Assembly (NCBI RefSeq): GCF_030124175.1
Contig: NZ_JASKMT010000002.1
Span: forward strand, 124,001-188,000
DNA: 64,000 bases
Direction of reading: 5' to 3'
From: Streptomyces sp. 549
Lineage (GTDB): Bacteria; Actinomycetota; Actinomycetes; Streptomycetales; Streptomycetaceae
Below, piece by piece: positions 7,491-18,157 of the stretch. The translations under genes and the position numbers were made by a program. Below the pieces are notes generated by a model, which saw nothing but the letters and a program-made list of their open reading frames with translations, searched no databases and was not told the origin of the DNA. Numbering within the stretch: the stretch's first letter is position 1; the number at the start of each line of letters is the position of its first letter.

Positions 7491-7513
7491 GCAGCAGTGA
7501 ATGGGAGTAGCCG

Positions 7514-7855
7514 GTGGCTCAGAAGGTTCAGGTCCTTCTTGTGGACGACCTCGACGGCGGCGAAGCCGACGAGACGGTGACGTTCGCACTGGACGGCAAG
7601 TCCTACGAGATCGACCTCACTACTGCCAATGCCGAGAAGCTTCGCGGCCTGCTCGCCGACTTCGTGAAGGCCGGTCGCCGTACCGGTCGTTCCTCCGGTA
7701 CGCGCGGCAAGGCCCGCGCAGCCGGGAGCACCGGGTCCGGCAGCCAGGACACCGCCAAGATCCGGGCGTGGGCCAAGGAGCAGGGTTACGACGTCAACGA
7801 CCGCGGCCGCGTCCCGGCCACGGTGCGTGAGGCCTACGAGAAGGAGAACGGCTGA
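7514..7855 (+). CDS. lsr2: Lsr2 nucleoid-associated protein
   Basis: 113 aa, GTG start with GGGAG upstream. The N-terminal dimerisation domain (AQKVQVLLVDDLDGGEADET, VTFALDGKSYEIDLT) and the C-terminal DNA-binding domain with IRAWAKEQGYDVNDRGRVPATVREAY, containing the minor-groove RGR motif, are complete; a flexible Gly/Ser/Arg linker joins them. Lsr2 is the actinobacterial H-NS analogue that coats and silences AT-rich, often foreign, DNA. The relatively AT-rich region just upstream is a plausible autoregulatory site. The position before clpC is conserved in streptomycetes. Confidence 0.97.
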   Translation: MAQKVQVLLVDDLDGGEADETVTFALDGKSYEIDLTTANAEKLRGLLADFVKAGRRTGRSSGTRGKARAAGSTGSGSQDTAKIRAWAKEQGYDVNDRGRVPATVREAYEKENG

Positions 7856-8463
7856 GTTCTCGGGGCCCCCGGCGTCACCGCCGGTGCCCCCGGCGCTCCG
7901 GACGCCTCGGACCTCCTGAGCGCTCCGGACGCGGTCCGAGTCCCGGCGTCCCGCCGGAGCCTGGCGCGATGGCACTCCGTGGCCGCCGCGCTGACCAGCC
8001 GAACGAAGTCCGTGCCGTGGACGAGGTCCACGCCACCACCCGGTACGGGGTGTCGTGACACGACTCCCCCGGAGCGGGACCCGGCAGCGACCGGATCCGC
8101 CGCGCACCCCCCACACCGCGGCCCCCGCCGGGCGGTGAGTTCCAGCGTGACGCCTCCCCACTCCAGCCACTCCAGCAGGGAGGGCAGCTCCTCGGCGCTG
8201 CCCTCGGGCACCCGCAGCCGCACGCTGCGTGCCGCCGCGTCGTGTTCCACCGGCCCGGTCGGCACGCCCCGCGCCAGCAGCGCCCAGCCCGCGTCAACCG
8301 GCATCTCCAGGTAGTCGAACCCCCCGAAGCCGCAGCTCCCGCAACGGCAGTTGCGGGACGGGCGGGACGTGCCGGAGGTGCCGGACGGGCGACGCGGCGG
8401 GCGGTCGGCCGCGGGGCCGCCGTCCGCGGCCTCTTCTCGCTGACCCGGGAAGCGCGATTCCAT
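7834..8463 (-). CDS. Hypothetical protein between lsr2 and clpC
   Basis: 209 aa on the minus strand, overlapping the 3' end of lsr2 by 22 bases. The central part looks real: CRCGSCGFGGFDYLEMPVDAG (two CxxC-like pairs), then GPVEHDAAARSVRLRVPEGS, SLLEWLEWGGVTLELTARR and later VDLVHGTDFVRLVSAA. The tail is Ala/Pro-rich. A hypothetical gene occupies this position in S. coelicolor as well (from memory). No Shine-Dalgarno is visible at the chosen ATG; the true start may differ. Function unknown; the Cys pairs could bind a metal. Confidence 0.6.
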   Translation of the reverse strand: MESRFPGQREEAADGGPAADRPPRRPSGTSGTSRPSRNCRCGSCGFGGFDYLEMPVDAGWALLARGVPTGPVEHDAAARSVRLRVPEGSAEELPSLLEWLEWGGVTLELTARRGPRCGGCAADPVAAGSRSGGVVSRHPVPGGGVDLVHGTDFVRLVSAAATECHRARLRRDAGTRTASGALRRSEASGAPGAPAVTPGAPRTQPFSFS

Positions 8464-8756
8464 GCCCGGTGCAACTGCCGGACACGTCCGGGGTTACGCA
8501 GCGTGCCGGAACCGGCGCGTGCGGTGCGTTCCGTCCGGGTCCGGCGCCGGGTTCGCCGGCCTGCGCGGCGCCGGGCTGTTCGCCCGTAGCGGATGCCACC
8601 CCCGCTTCCCGCATGGACCCGCCCCCGGCGGGGGTAGGTAACGCACAGTGGAGAGGGACGGGGCCGGTCCGGGCGGGTCCCGGGCGTCCCCCGGCGGGCG
8701 CCGGGAGGCTTCTCCCGGCCTGTGCGGGGGGTACTGGGCGTGTCGAGGGGGTGCGC

Positions 8757-8773
8757 GTTCGCCATCGGCGTAC
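8757..8773 (+). promoter_or_regulatory. Predicted ClgR activator box upstream of clpC
   Basis: GTTCGCCATCGGCGTAC fits the ClgR operator GTTCGC-N5-GCG known from Streptomyces and Corynebacterium clp/lon promoters. It lies 29 bases upstream of the SigR-type -35 element, the usual side for activation. Confidence 0.75.
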
Positions 8774-8801
8774 TGAATGCGGGTGGATACGCCTGGCCTG
8801 C

Positions 8802-8829
8802 GGGAACATCGTCTCGCACCATCGGGTTG
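8802..8829 (+). promoter_or_regulatory. SigR-type (thiol stress) promoter of clpC
   Basis: GGGAAC at 8802-8807 and GTTG at 8826-8829 are separated by exactly 18 bases, matching the SigR consensus GGGAAT-N18-GTTG. SigR is the disulfide-stress sigma factor, and clpC and clgR are described SigR-regulon members in S. coelicolor. Transcription would start near 8836. Confidence 0.75.
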
Positions 8830-8975
8830 GAACTGTTGCCGGCCGTTCGGGGCAGCGAGCCGGGGACGGGTGTCGGCAGTTGGAATGAGCGGTCCCCCGT
8901 TGCGGGACTAAGCTGCGGAAGGACAGGGAGGGGACCTACCCCTAACTGACTGACCGCTCTGAGGAGCGATTAACG

Positions 8976-11498
<2,523 letters not shown>

Positions 11499-11537
11499 GG
11501 CGGAAGCCGAAGGCACCGCCTGAGAGGCGGCACCGCC

Positions 11538-11597
11538 TGACATGACGCCGGCCCTGGAACCGTTCACACCGACGGTTCCGGGGCCGGCGTCATGTCA
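11538..11597. terminator. Very long bidirectional hairpin after clpC
   Basis: A 17-bp perfect arm (11538-11554 with 11581-11597) plus, after one T-G pair, 7 more pairs (GGAACCG with CGGTTCC), with a 10-base loop. It separates clpC from the convergent acetyltransferase gene and includes that gene's stop codon. Confidence 0.9.
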
Positions 11598-12122
11598 TGG
11601 CGCGGGCGGGAGGCGGCGTTCGTAGCGCACGCCGGGCCGGCCCGCCAGCAGCGTCTCGCCGACGCGCCGGAAGCCGGTGCGGACCAGCACGGCCGTCGAA
11701 CCCGGGTTCGCCACCGCGGCGGCGGCCCGCAGGCTGCTCAGCCCGTAGTGCGCGGCGGCCAGCTCGCACAACCGGGTGACGCCCCACGTGGCGAGGCCGC
11801 GTCCGGCGGCGTGCTCGGCGATGCGGAACCCCAGCTCGGCCGAACCGTCCGCCACGTCGACCAGGTTGATTCGGCCCAGCACCCGGCCCGGCGTCTCGTC
11901 CGCCGCCTCACCCGGCGTCTCGCCCTCGCTGCCGACGAGCAGGTGGAAGTGGTGCAGTCCCGCGGCCTGCTCGGCGAGCAGCTCGGCGTGGCGGGCGTCG
12001 AAGTGTGCGAAGTAGTCGTCACCCCGGTCCGGGACCGAGGCGGCGAAGTACGCGCGGTTCTCCCGCTCGAACGCGAGCAGCGCGGGGGCGTGGTCGGGGC
12101 GCAGGCGTTCCAGGGTCGGCAT
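11595..12122 (-). CDS. RimJ/RimL-type GNAT N-acetyltransferase
   Basis: 175 aa. GNAT features: LERLRPDHAPALLAFERENR, VLGRINLVDVADGSAELGFRI, the acetyl-CoA loop AEHAAGRGLATWGVTRLCELA and NPGSTAVLVRTGFRRVGE. This is the RimJ/RimL alanine-acetyltransferase-like group, whose members acetylate ribosomal protein N-termini or small amines; substrate not predictable. AGCGTA on the plus strand (a TACGCT hexamer on the coding strand) is six bases before the ATG, so a leaderless mRNA is likely. Confidence 0.85.
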   Translation of the reverse strand: MPTLERLRPDHAPALLAFERENRAYFAASVPDRGDDYFAHFDARHAELLAEQAAGLHHFHLLVGSEGETPGEAADETPGRVLGRINLVDVADGSAELGFRIAEHAAGRGLATWGVTRLCELAAAHYGLSSLRAAAAVANPGSTAVLVRTGFRRVGETLLAGRPGVRYERRLPPAP

Positions 12123-12456
12123 GGCGGCAGCGTACGCAGCCGCGGACGTGTCGCGCCCCCGGCTTTTCCGGCGTTCTCCGCCGCGCCCGGGCCCGGGCCC
12201 GTGTCAGGCCTGGGGCTCCTGCGGCTTCACCTCGACCTCGCGCAGGTTCTGGTCCCGCCGTTCGGAGCGTGCCTCCGTTCGGAGCACGGTGATAGCCCTG
12301 GCCCTGGTGCATGACCCGGACGAGGGACCGGGCGCTTCGTGCCCTCGGGGCACCGATGGCGAGACCGGGCCCCGTCTGCCAACCTGGGGAGGGGACGGCA
12401 AAGAGGTGAGGGAGACCCGATAGCCAGGTCAATCGCGGGGGGTGTTGGAGGCCCAC
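12123..12456. other. 334-base gap with a possible gene remnant
   Basis: No complete gene. On the minus strand, about 12204-12300 reads as a plausible protein C-terminus (TEARSERRDQNLREVEVKPQ) ending in a stop at 12204, but it has no convincing upstream body; it may be the tail of a decayed gene. A CCGTTCGGAGC direct repeat occurs at about 12259 and 12275. Confidence 0.4.
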
Positions 12457-13146
12457 ATGCGCATCGCCTTGGCACCGCTCACCGGTCTGCTGGCCGTGGT
12501 CTTCACGGTCGTCGGCTTCTTGCTGCTCGGCGGCACTCCTGGCGCCGACGCCTCCGGTGGCGAAGTCAGATCGTTCTACGCCGGCCACGAGAGTCAAGGG
12601 GCGGTCAGCCTGTACCTGCTGGTCCTGGCCGGAGCGTTGTTCGCGTTCTTCGCCGCCCGTCTGGCTCGCGACCTGCACGGTCCCACCTCGTCTTCGGGCA
12701 GCTGGCTGCATCACGTCGTCTTCGGGGCCGGCCTGCTCATCGCCGTGAGCTTCTGGACGGGGGCGAGCATGATTCTTGCCCTGCTGGACCTGTCGGGCGA
12801 GCCAGGGGTGAGCGACGGCACGCTCCAGAGCCTCAACGCTCTCAACGAGACCTTCTTCGTCCCCTTCCTCGGTGGAATGGGGATGCTGCTCGTGGCCGCG
12901 GGGCTCGTCCTGGTTCGTCGCACCCCCGCCGATGCGCTGCCTCGCTGGCTGGGCTGGGTCGCTCTCGTCGTGGGTGTGCTGCTCTTCGTTCCCTGGGTCG
13001 GGTTCTTCGCGTTCCTCCTTGCGGGGCTCTGGGTGGTCACGACGAGCGTGCTGCTGGCGCTCCGCTCCGGTGGCGCCGCGTCGGTGGACGCCCAGATGAA
13101 CGAGTCCGGTGTCTCCAGCGGTCACAGGCGATCAGAGATCGATTGA
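12457..13146 (+). CDS. Multi-pass membrane protein, function unknown
   Basis: 229 aa. ATG at 12457 was chosen because GGAGG sits five bases upstream; a GTG at 12442 is in frame. About six hydrophobic helices: the N-terminal LAPLTGLLAVVFTVVGFLLL, then pairs around residues 50-70, 85-105, 135-155 and 165-205. The loop after helix 1 (GGEVRSFYAGHES) is polar and probably external. Similar DUF4386-like proteins are common in actinobacteria, but I do not assign the family firmly. Starts the block between clpC and the sigE operon. Confidence 0.75.
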   Translation: MRIALAPLTGLLAVVFTVVGFLLLGGTPGADASGGEVRSFYAGHESQGAVSLYLLVLAGALFAFFAARLARDLHGPTSSSGSWLHHVVFGAGLLIAVSFWTGASMILALLDLSGEPGVSDGTLQSLNALNETFFVPFLGGMGMLLVAAGLVLVRRTPADALPRWLGWVALVVGVLLFVPWVGFFAFLLAGLWVVTTSVLLALRSGGAASVDAQMNESGVSSGHRRSEID

Positions 13147-13210
13147 CCGGGGCAATGGCGGTGCAGTTGTGCCGGAGGGCGGGGGCCAGGGCGAGAAGTC
13201 GTTGGGCGCC

Positions 13211-15874
13211 CTACTGCTCCTCACCCGTCTCATCGTCACCACCAGCGCCCCCGTCGCCCCCGCCCCTGCCGCCGTTGCGGGAGGGGCGCAGGGGGCCGTG
13301 GGGCTGGACGACGGTGATGCCCGTCGGCAGGGTCGCGGCCTCGGCCGTTCCCGGCTGGTCCGGCACCAGCAGCACCTCCAGCTGCGGGAAGTCGGTCAGC
13401 CACGGCTCACCCCCGGCGGAACGGTAGCCGTCCCGCAGCCACAGGTGGGTCAGCCGCTCCGGCGCCAGCAGGGGCCGCACCTCGGCCGGGTCGTAGTCCC
13501 AGGCGAGCTGGACGCGGGCCCGGCCGCCCAGCGCCTGCAGGGCCTTCAGGTGGCCGAGGTGGTGGGCGGTGACGTACAGGCCGGTGTCGTCCAGTCCGGC
13601 GATGACCTCGGCCGCGTAGCGGTCGGTGTCGAAGTAGCGCCACGCCCAGGCGAGCTGGCGGCGGACGGACAGCGCCGGATGCTCGCGGAAGCGGGCCAGG
13701 AGGTCCACGGCGGCGTCCGTGCCCAGCCGGGACGCGGCCACCACCACGTGGGTGGCCTCCCGGTCGGTGAGGCACTCGGGGCCGGGCAGCAGATCGAGCA
13801 GCAGCGGCCCGCCGAAGTCGCCGAGCTGGCGGGCCGTGAGCGCGTCGGGCGGCGGCAGCAGGCGGTGGGTGAGGGCGACCACGCGGGCCCGCACCCGCGG
13901 GTCCAGCTCGGTGGCGTGCTCCAGGCAGGCGCCGGCCAGCACGATCCGCCGGAACGTGGGCCAGGCGTCGGTGGCGTCCTCCGGGCGGGAGAGCCGCCGC
14001 ATCAGCCCGCCCACGTCGTCGGGTTCCGCTTCCGCGATGAGCCCGGTGAGGATACGGGCCCGTTCCGCCGGACGGGCGTGGGCCACGGCCAACCGGAACA
14101 CGTCCTCCCACTGCGACCGGTGCGCGTTGCCCAGCAGCAGTGGGAAGTCGCCCTCCTCCACCAGGGCCTTCGCGCCCAGGTGGTCCTGGAAGGTGCGGTG
14201 CACGAACGCCACGCAGCCGGGCGCGGGCTCGCGCAGCATGCCGGAACGGGTCAGCAGGTGCCCGAGCACCTGCTCGGCGGAGGCCGTGACGTGCGCCATG
14301 TGGGTAAGGCCCCGGTCGAGCTGGCCGACCGCGTCGACCCGGTCGAGTTCGGTGCGGTCGTTGCGGATCATCCAGTGCGCGAGTTTCTGCAGCAGCTGCA
14401 CCTGCGTCTCCCGCGACAGCCGCAGCTCCGGCTCGACGTGCACCGCGCGCTCGCTGTCGCGCCGTTCCAGCAGCATGCTCAGCACCGCGTCGTAGAGGTC
14501 CCGGCGGCTGTGCGGCAGGAAGCCGCGGTGCTCGCGGTGCAGCGCGCACAGCAGCCCGCACATCAGCGGGCTGGCGGCGAGGCGGCCCAGGTCGCCGTGG
14601 GCGCGCAGGGTCCGCAGCAGCGACTCGGCCAGGTCCTGGCCGGCGTCGGCGGCGGTGTGCCAGCGGCGGACGAAGCCCGCAACGTCCGAGCGGTCCATCG
14701 GGGCGAGCGCCAGCTCGGTGAACCCGTCGCCGGTCAACCAGTCGTCGCGGACCGCGGAGGGCCGCGAGGTGACCAGCCACAGGTTGCCCGGGTGGTCGCC
14801 GAGCAGGTCCCGCAGCCAGCGGCGGGTCTGCTCGCGCTCCCGCTCGGGTATCTCGTCGATGCCGTCGACCAGCAGCAGCGCCCGCCCCGCGGCCAGCACC
14901 CGGTCCGCCCAGCCCGGCGGCTGGGCGGCGGCCAGGCTGCTGCGGACGGCGTGCAGGAAGCGGTCAGGGGTGGGCGGCAGGCCCTCGTGCAGGATGCGTC
15001 GCAGCGGCAGCACGAACGGCACCCGCCCGATCAGGTGGCCCAGCTTCGGGCGGTAGCGCTGCCGGGCGCAGGTGACGGCGAGCCATTGCACCAGTGTCGT
15101 CTTGCCGGACCCGGCGCCGCCGCGCAGCAGCACCCGGTCGTGGTCGCGCAGCGCCTGCTCGGCCGGTAACGCGGTCGAGCCGGACTCCGCCTCCAGGGAG
15201 ACGTACGCGGCGTCCAGCGGCCATTCCCTGGTGTGCCGCAGGTCCAGCCCGTAGAGGGTGAGTTCGCCGTGCCGGCGGGCCATGTGCTCGGCGTAGCGCT
15301 GCTCGAACCGGGCGTCCTCGGCGGTCTGCGCGGGGATGCGTTCCAGCAGCAGGTCCGTCTTGCGGACCAGGCGGTCCAGGCTGGTGGTCTGCTCGACCAG
15401 GGTGCGGGCGACGAAGGTGGAGCGCTGGGTGAAGAAGTTCAGGATGTGCAGGCACACCGCGCGCAGCAGCGACTGGAAGAAGACGTCGGCGTCGGCGGAC
15501 ATCCCGCCGGGGTGGCCGACGCGCAGGGCCAGGTTCTCCGGGCCGAGCCGGACGGCCTGCACGTCGTCCATGTCGAGGTCGCCGAGCCGGTGCAGCGACA
15601 CCCGCAGCGCGTCGGCGACCTCCCGCTGGACCTCCGGGGACGGCGCCTCGCCGCCACCGGACCGGGCCGCCCGGGACACGACCTCGGCCACGAGGCGGTC
15701 CAGTTCCGCCTCGCCCAGGCTGCGCCTCTCGCCGCGGAACGACAGCCAGCCCGACAGGCGCAGCGGCGCCGACACCAGCCCGGCGCCCGGCTGTTCCGTC
15801 ACCAGCAGCCGCTTGAGCAGCGGCGCGACGGCGCCGGACGCCAGCCGTACGCCGATGAGCGACGGATCCACCAT
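13211..15874 (-). CDS. Large NACHT-domain NTPase (bacterial NLR-like), candidate anti-phage protein
   Basis: 887 aa from the ATG at 15874, preceded by a GGGGG-type ribosome site; an upstream GTG-rich extension to 15991 is less likely. Residues 1-230 are helical and begin SLIGVRLASGAVAPLLKRLL, the look of the NNH1-type N-terminal domain of actinobacterial NACHT proteins. NACHT NTPase: Walker A GGAGSGKTT (about 252-260), Walker B ALLLVDGIDEIPE (about 332-343), sensor region VTSRPSAVRD. A helical/HEAT-like region follows, with short LRR-like strands (LTHLWLRDGYR, FPQLEVLLVPDQ) near 800-850 and a Gly-rich tail. Bacterial NACHT proteins are known phage-defence effectors or sensors; the role here is inferred. 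Stands alone, with no partner nuclease. Confidence 0.88.
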   Translation of the reverse strand: MVDPSLIGVRLASGAVAPLLKRLLVTEQPGAGLVSAPLRLSGWLSFRGERRSLGEAELDRLVAEVVSRAARSGGGEAPSPEVQREVADALRVSLHRLGDLDMDDVQAVRLGPENLALRVGHPGGMSADADVFFQSLLRAVCLHILNFFTQRSTFVARTLVEQTTSLDRLVRKTDLLLERIPAQTAEDARFEQRYAEHMARRHGELTLYGLDLRHTREWPLDAAYVSLEAESGSTALPAEQALRDHDRVLLRGGAGSGKTTLVQWLAVTCARQRYRPKLGHLIGRVPFVLPLRRILHEGLPPTPDRFLHAVRSSLAAAQPPGWADRVLAAGRALLLVDGIDEIPEREREQTRRWLRDLLGDHPGNLWLVTSRPSAVRDDWLTGDGFTELALAPMDRSDVAGFVRRWHTAADAGQDLAESLLRTLRAHGDLGRLAASPLMCGLLCALHREHRGFLPHSRRDLYDAVLSMLLERRDSERAVHVEPELRLSRETQVQLLQKLAHWMIRNDRTELDRVDAVGQLDRGLTHMAHVTASAEQVLGHLLTRSGMLREPAPGCVAFVHRTFQDHLGAKALVEEGDFPLLLGNAHRSQWEDVFRLAVAHARPAERARILTGLIAEAEPDDVGGLMRRLSRPEDATDAWPTFRRIVLAGACLEHATELDPRVRARVVALTHRLLPPPDALTARQLGDFGGPLLLDLLPGPECLTDREATHVVVAASRLGTDAAVDLLARFREHPALSVRRQLAWAWRYFDTDRYAAEVIAGLDDTGLYVTAHHLGHLKALQALGGRARVQLAWDYDPAEVRPLLAPERLTHLWLRDGYRSAGGEPWLTDFPQLEVLLVPDQPGTAEAATLPTGITVVQPHGPLRPSRNGGRGGGDGGAGGDDETGEEQ

Positions 15875-16097
15875 GCCCCCTGGATAGATGTGCGGCCGTG
15901 CGGCCCCAGGGTAGGCCGTCACGTGATCATCAGTCACCGGCCGCGGCGGAATCGCTTCCGGCGGGGCCGCGGGACAACCGGCCGCCGTCACCGGCCGGTT
16001 GTCCTGCGACCCGGAGGTGGACGCGTGCGACGATCGTGGGGTGGCAAGTCCTGATCCTTCCTCCCTCTTGTCGAGCGATCGGCGTGTCCGCGCCTGA

Positions 16098-16118
16098 ATA
16101 TATCGGCGGCCGAGATAT
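16098..16118. promoter_or_regulatory. PadR-type operator palindrome
   Basis: ATATATCGGCGGCCGAGATAT is a 21-bp imperfect palindrome (ATAT-TCGGC arms), the AT-flanked kind bound by PadR regulators. It overlaps the TATCAT -10 hexamer (16116-16121) of the padR gene, so autorepression by promoter occlusion is likely. Confidence 0.75.
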
Positions 16119-16127
16119 CATGACCGC

Positions 16128-16523
16128 ATGGCATCGAGGAACATGACACAGGCGGCGTTCTTCGTCCTGACCGCCCTGGCCGACCAGCCGAGGCACGGGT
16201 ACGGGATCCTCCGAGAGGTCGAGGAACTGTCCGACGGCGAGGTGCAGATGCGCGTCGGCACCCTGTACGGCGTGCTCGACCGGCTCACCGCGGACGGACT
16301 GATCGTCCTGGACCGCGAGGAGGTCCATCAGGGCAGGCTCAGGCGCTATTACCGCCTCACCGACGACGGCGTCCGGGCCCTCGCCGCCGAGGCGGACCGG
16401 ATGGCTGCCGGCGCCGGCGCGGCCAAGAAGCGGATCGCCGAGGGACGCCGCGCCCCCGCACCGACCGGCGTCACACCCGCACGGCCCGCGACGGGCCCGG
16501 GACTCGCTGGAGGTCTCGCATGA
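16128..16523 (+). CDS. PadR-family transcriptional regulator
   Basis: 131 aa. Winged helix: MTQAAFFVLTALADQPRHGY then GILREVEELSDGEVQMRVGT, LYGVLDRLTADGLIVL and RLRRYYRLTDDGVRAL, the standard PadR pattern. The last 35 residues are Ala/Pro-rich. TATCAT is six bases before the ATG and no Shine-Dalgarno is visible, so the transcript is probably leaderless. Overlaps the next gene by ATGA; the pair is typical of PadR plus HAAS-type membrane protein modules that react to envelope-active compounds. Confidence 0.92.
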   Translation: MASRNMTQAAFFVLTALADQPRHGYGILREVEELSDGEVQMRVGTLYGVLDRLTADGLIVLDREEVHQGRLRRYYRLTDDGVRALAAEADRMAAGAGAAKKRIAEGRRAPAPTGVTPARPATGPGLAGGLA

Positions 16524-17575
16524 CGACGACACTGCTCGAAGACCGCTACCGCACCGTGCTGCGGCTGCTCCCCGCCTACTACCGCCGCGAGCGGGAGGAG
16601 GAGATGGTCGAGACGTACCTGTGGGACATCGACCCGGACACCCAGGACCAGAGCCGGCCCTCGCTGGGCGAGGTGGTGAGCGTCGCCGCCCTCGCGCTGC
16701 GCACCCGTCTCGCGACCCCCGGCGCGCCCCGGCCGTACGCCCTCTTCGGCACCGCCGTGCGGCAGTTCGCCCTGTTCGCGGTGCTGCTCCAGGCTGCCAC
16801 CGCCGTTGTCGAGGGGATCCTGGAGCTGACCTGGGCGTCGACCGGCAGGGCACAGTGGGAGATGTTCGCCTCCGGATTCACCGGCCGCGGACTGGGCTCC
16901 GGCATCATCGAGGCCGCCCTGTGGACACTGCCCCTGCTGTGGACGGTCGGCTACTTCGCCCTGCTGCACGACCGGCGCCGCCTCGCGCACGTGTCCGTGC
17001 TGCTGGCCGCCGTACCCACGCTCTGGCCGCTGCTGGAACCGCTGCTGGACGCGTCGGTCCCGCCCCAACCGGCCTACGCCACCGCCACCGTGCTGCTGGC
17101 CTGGCTGACCGCCCTCGCCCTGTGCGCGTCCCACCACCGCGACGCGCCCCCGGCGTCCCTGCCCGCGGGCTCGCCCGGAATGGTGTTCACCGCCTGCTGC
17201 GTGGTGATGGGCGGCTCCCTCGTCCTGCTGCCCGGGGCAGCCGACTCGGTGTGGGCGCCGGCCACGGGCTTCCTGGCCGGCTCGCTCGGCTGGCTGCTGT
17301 GGCGCACCAGGCGCACGGACCGAAGCGCCGAGCAGGGCACCGGCCCGAGCGCCGACCAGAGCACCGCGTGCGGCGCGCTCGCCCTCGCGGCGCTCGGCCT
17401 GCTGATCCTGGCGGTACGCGTGACCGCGCTGGAGCCGTGGCTCGACGTGCCCGTCCCGGCCGTGCTCCTCGGCAGCGCCCTCGGGCAGGCGGCCGCGCTC
17501 GCCCTGCTGACCGCGGTCCTCGCGTTCGTGGGCCGGCGCGGCCTGCTCGCGCGCCGGGTCAGGGGGAGAAGGTGA
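16520..17575 (+). CDS. Membrane protein paired with PadR (HAAS-like N-terminus)
   Basis: 351 aa, ATGA overlap with padR. The cytosolic N-terminus (LEDRYRTVLRLLPAYYRRER, EEEMVETYLWDIDP) resembles the small HAAS-type helical domain that accompanies PadR regulators. It is followed by about eight hydrophobic segments (around residues 75-95, 115-135, 150-170, 180-195, 215-230, 235-250, 280-300, 310-340). No transporter motif is visible. The operon logic suggests a membrane output or sensor controlled by PadR; biochemical role unknown. Confidence 0.8.
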   Translation: MTTTLLEDRYRTVLRLLPAYYRREREEEMVETYLWDIDPDTQDQSRPSLGEVVSVAALALRTRLATPGAPRPYALFGTAVRQFALFAVLLQAATAVVEGILELTWASTGRAQWEMFASGFTGRGLGSGIIEAALWTLPLLWTVGYFALLHDRRRLAHVSVLLAAVPTLWPLLEPLLDASVPPQPAYATATVLLAWLTALALCASHHRDAPPASLPAGSPGMVFTACCVVMGGSLVLLPGAADSVWAPATGFLAGSLGWLLWRTRRTDRSAEQGTGPSADQSTACGALALAALGLLILAVRVTALEPWLDVPVPAVLLGSALGQAAALALLTAVLAFVGRRGLLARRVRGRR

Positions 17576-17770
17576 CGTACCCGCTCCACACCCCGGCTGT
17601 GGGGATCGATATCGACCACCGTCCAGTGGACGACACTCCCCGACGGCGTGTCGACGTCCTCGTGCAGCAGCACCTGGTGCTGCTCCGCGTTAGGCGTCGG
17701 CTGGTCGAGTCGCTGTCCGTGCTGGCGGCCGACCCCCCCGTGCCAGAGGGCCTGGCCGGCCGGTCACGCG

Positions 17771-18052
17771 GTGTCGACGGACGAGATCGCCCTGGACTTC
17801 GACGACGCCTTCCGCACGGCCGATTCCCTGGCCGCGGAGAAGCACCTCTCCGGTGGAGCCATGGCTGATCTGCGGGAGATCGACGCGGCCCTCGCTGGGA
17901 TGGGTGGCGAGGAGAACGCTGTCCGCTGGACACCCGATGCCCTGTCGGGTGATGAGGGGTGGGCAGCAATTCGGCAGTTGGCCCGACGGGTCCTCGCTCA
18001 GGAAGTTGGCGACTGGCGGCAGTCTCTGCCGGACATCACGGTGGTCCGATGA
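17771..18052 (+). CDS. Small acidic conserved-hypothetical protein
   Basis: 93 aa from the GTG at 17771. The protein begins STDEIALDFDDAFRTADSLA and continues SGGAMADLREIDAALAGMGG and DALSGDEGWAAIRQLARRVL, ending LPDITVVR; it is acidic, helical and has natural codon use, and similar small proteins are familiar from streptomycetes (not a named family). No clear ribosome site. The 190 bases before it (17576-17770) are open in several frames but contain no convincing start, so the gene may have lost a 5' part. Confidence 0.6.
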   Translation: MSTDEIALDFDDAFRTADSLAAEKHLSGGAMADLREIDAALAGMGGEENAVRWTPDALSGDEGWAAIRQLARRVLAQEVGDWRQSLPDITVVR

Positions 18053-18157
18053 CGGCTCGTCCACTCTTGCCGGCCGGGCCGCCTGAGGGCTGCCCGACAC
18101 CGGCGAGGCGACTGCGAGTCGGCTTCGTCGGCCGCGCCCCCCGGGGGCAGTGGAGGG

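Larger units (their letters stand above)
8464..8975. other. Long clpC upstream region
   Basis: About 510 bases without a supported gene. It contains the predicted ClgR box at 8757-8773 and SigR-type promoter at 8802-8829 described separately, giving clpC a leader of roughly 140 bases. The part from 8464 to 8750 is GC-rich and shows no clear signal. Confidence 0.6.

Noticed and set aside
12019-13125. 368-codon minus-strand frame crossing the membrane protein gene
   Set aside because: Opposite a clear multi-helix protein with a ribosome site; acidic/Gln composition typical of shadows.
13109-15169. 686-codon plus-strand frame opposite the NACHT gene
   Set aside because: Low-complexity Gln/Arg/Val composition; the minus strand has clear NACHT motifs.
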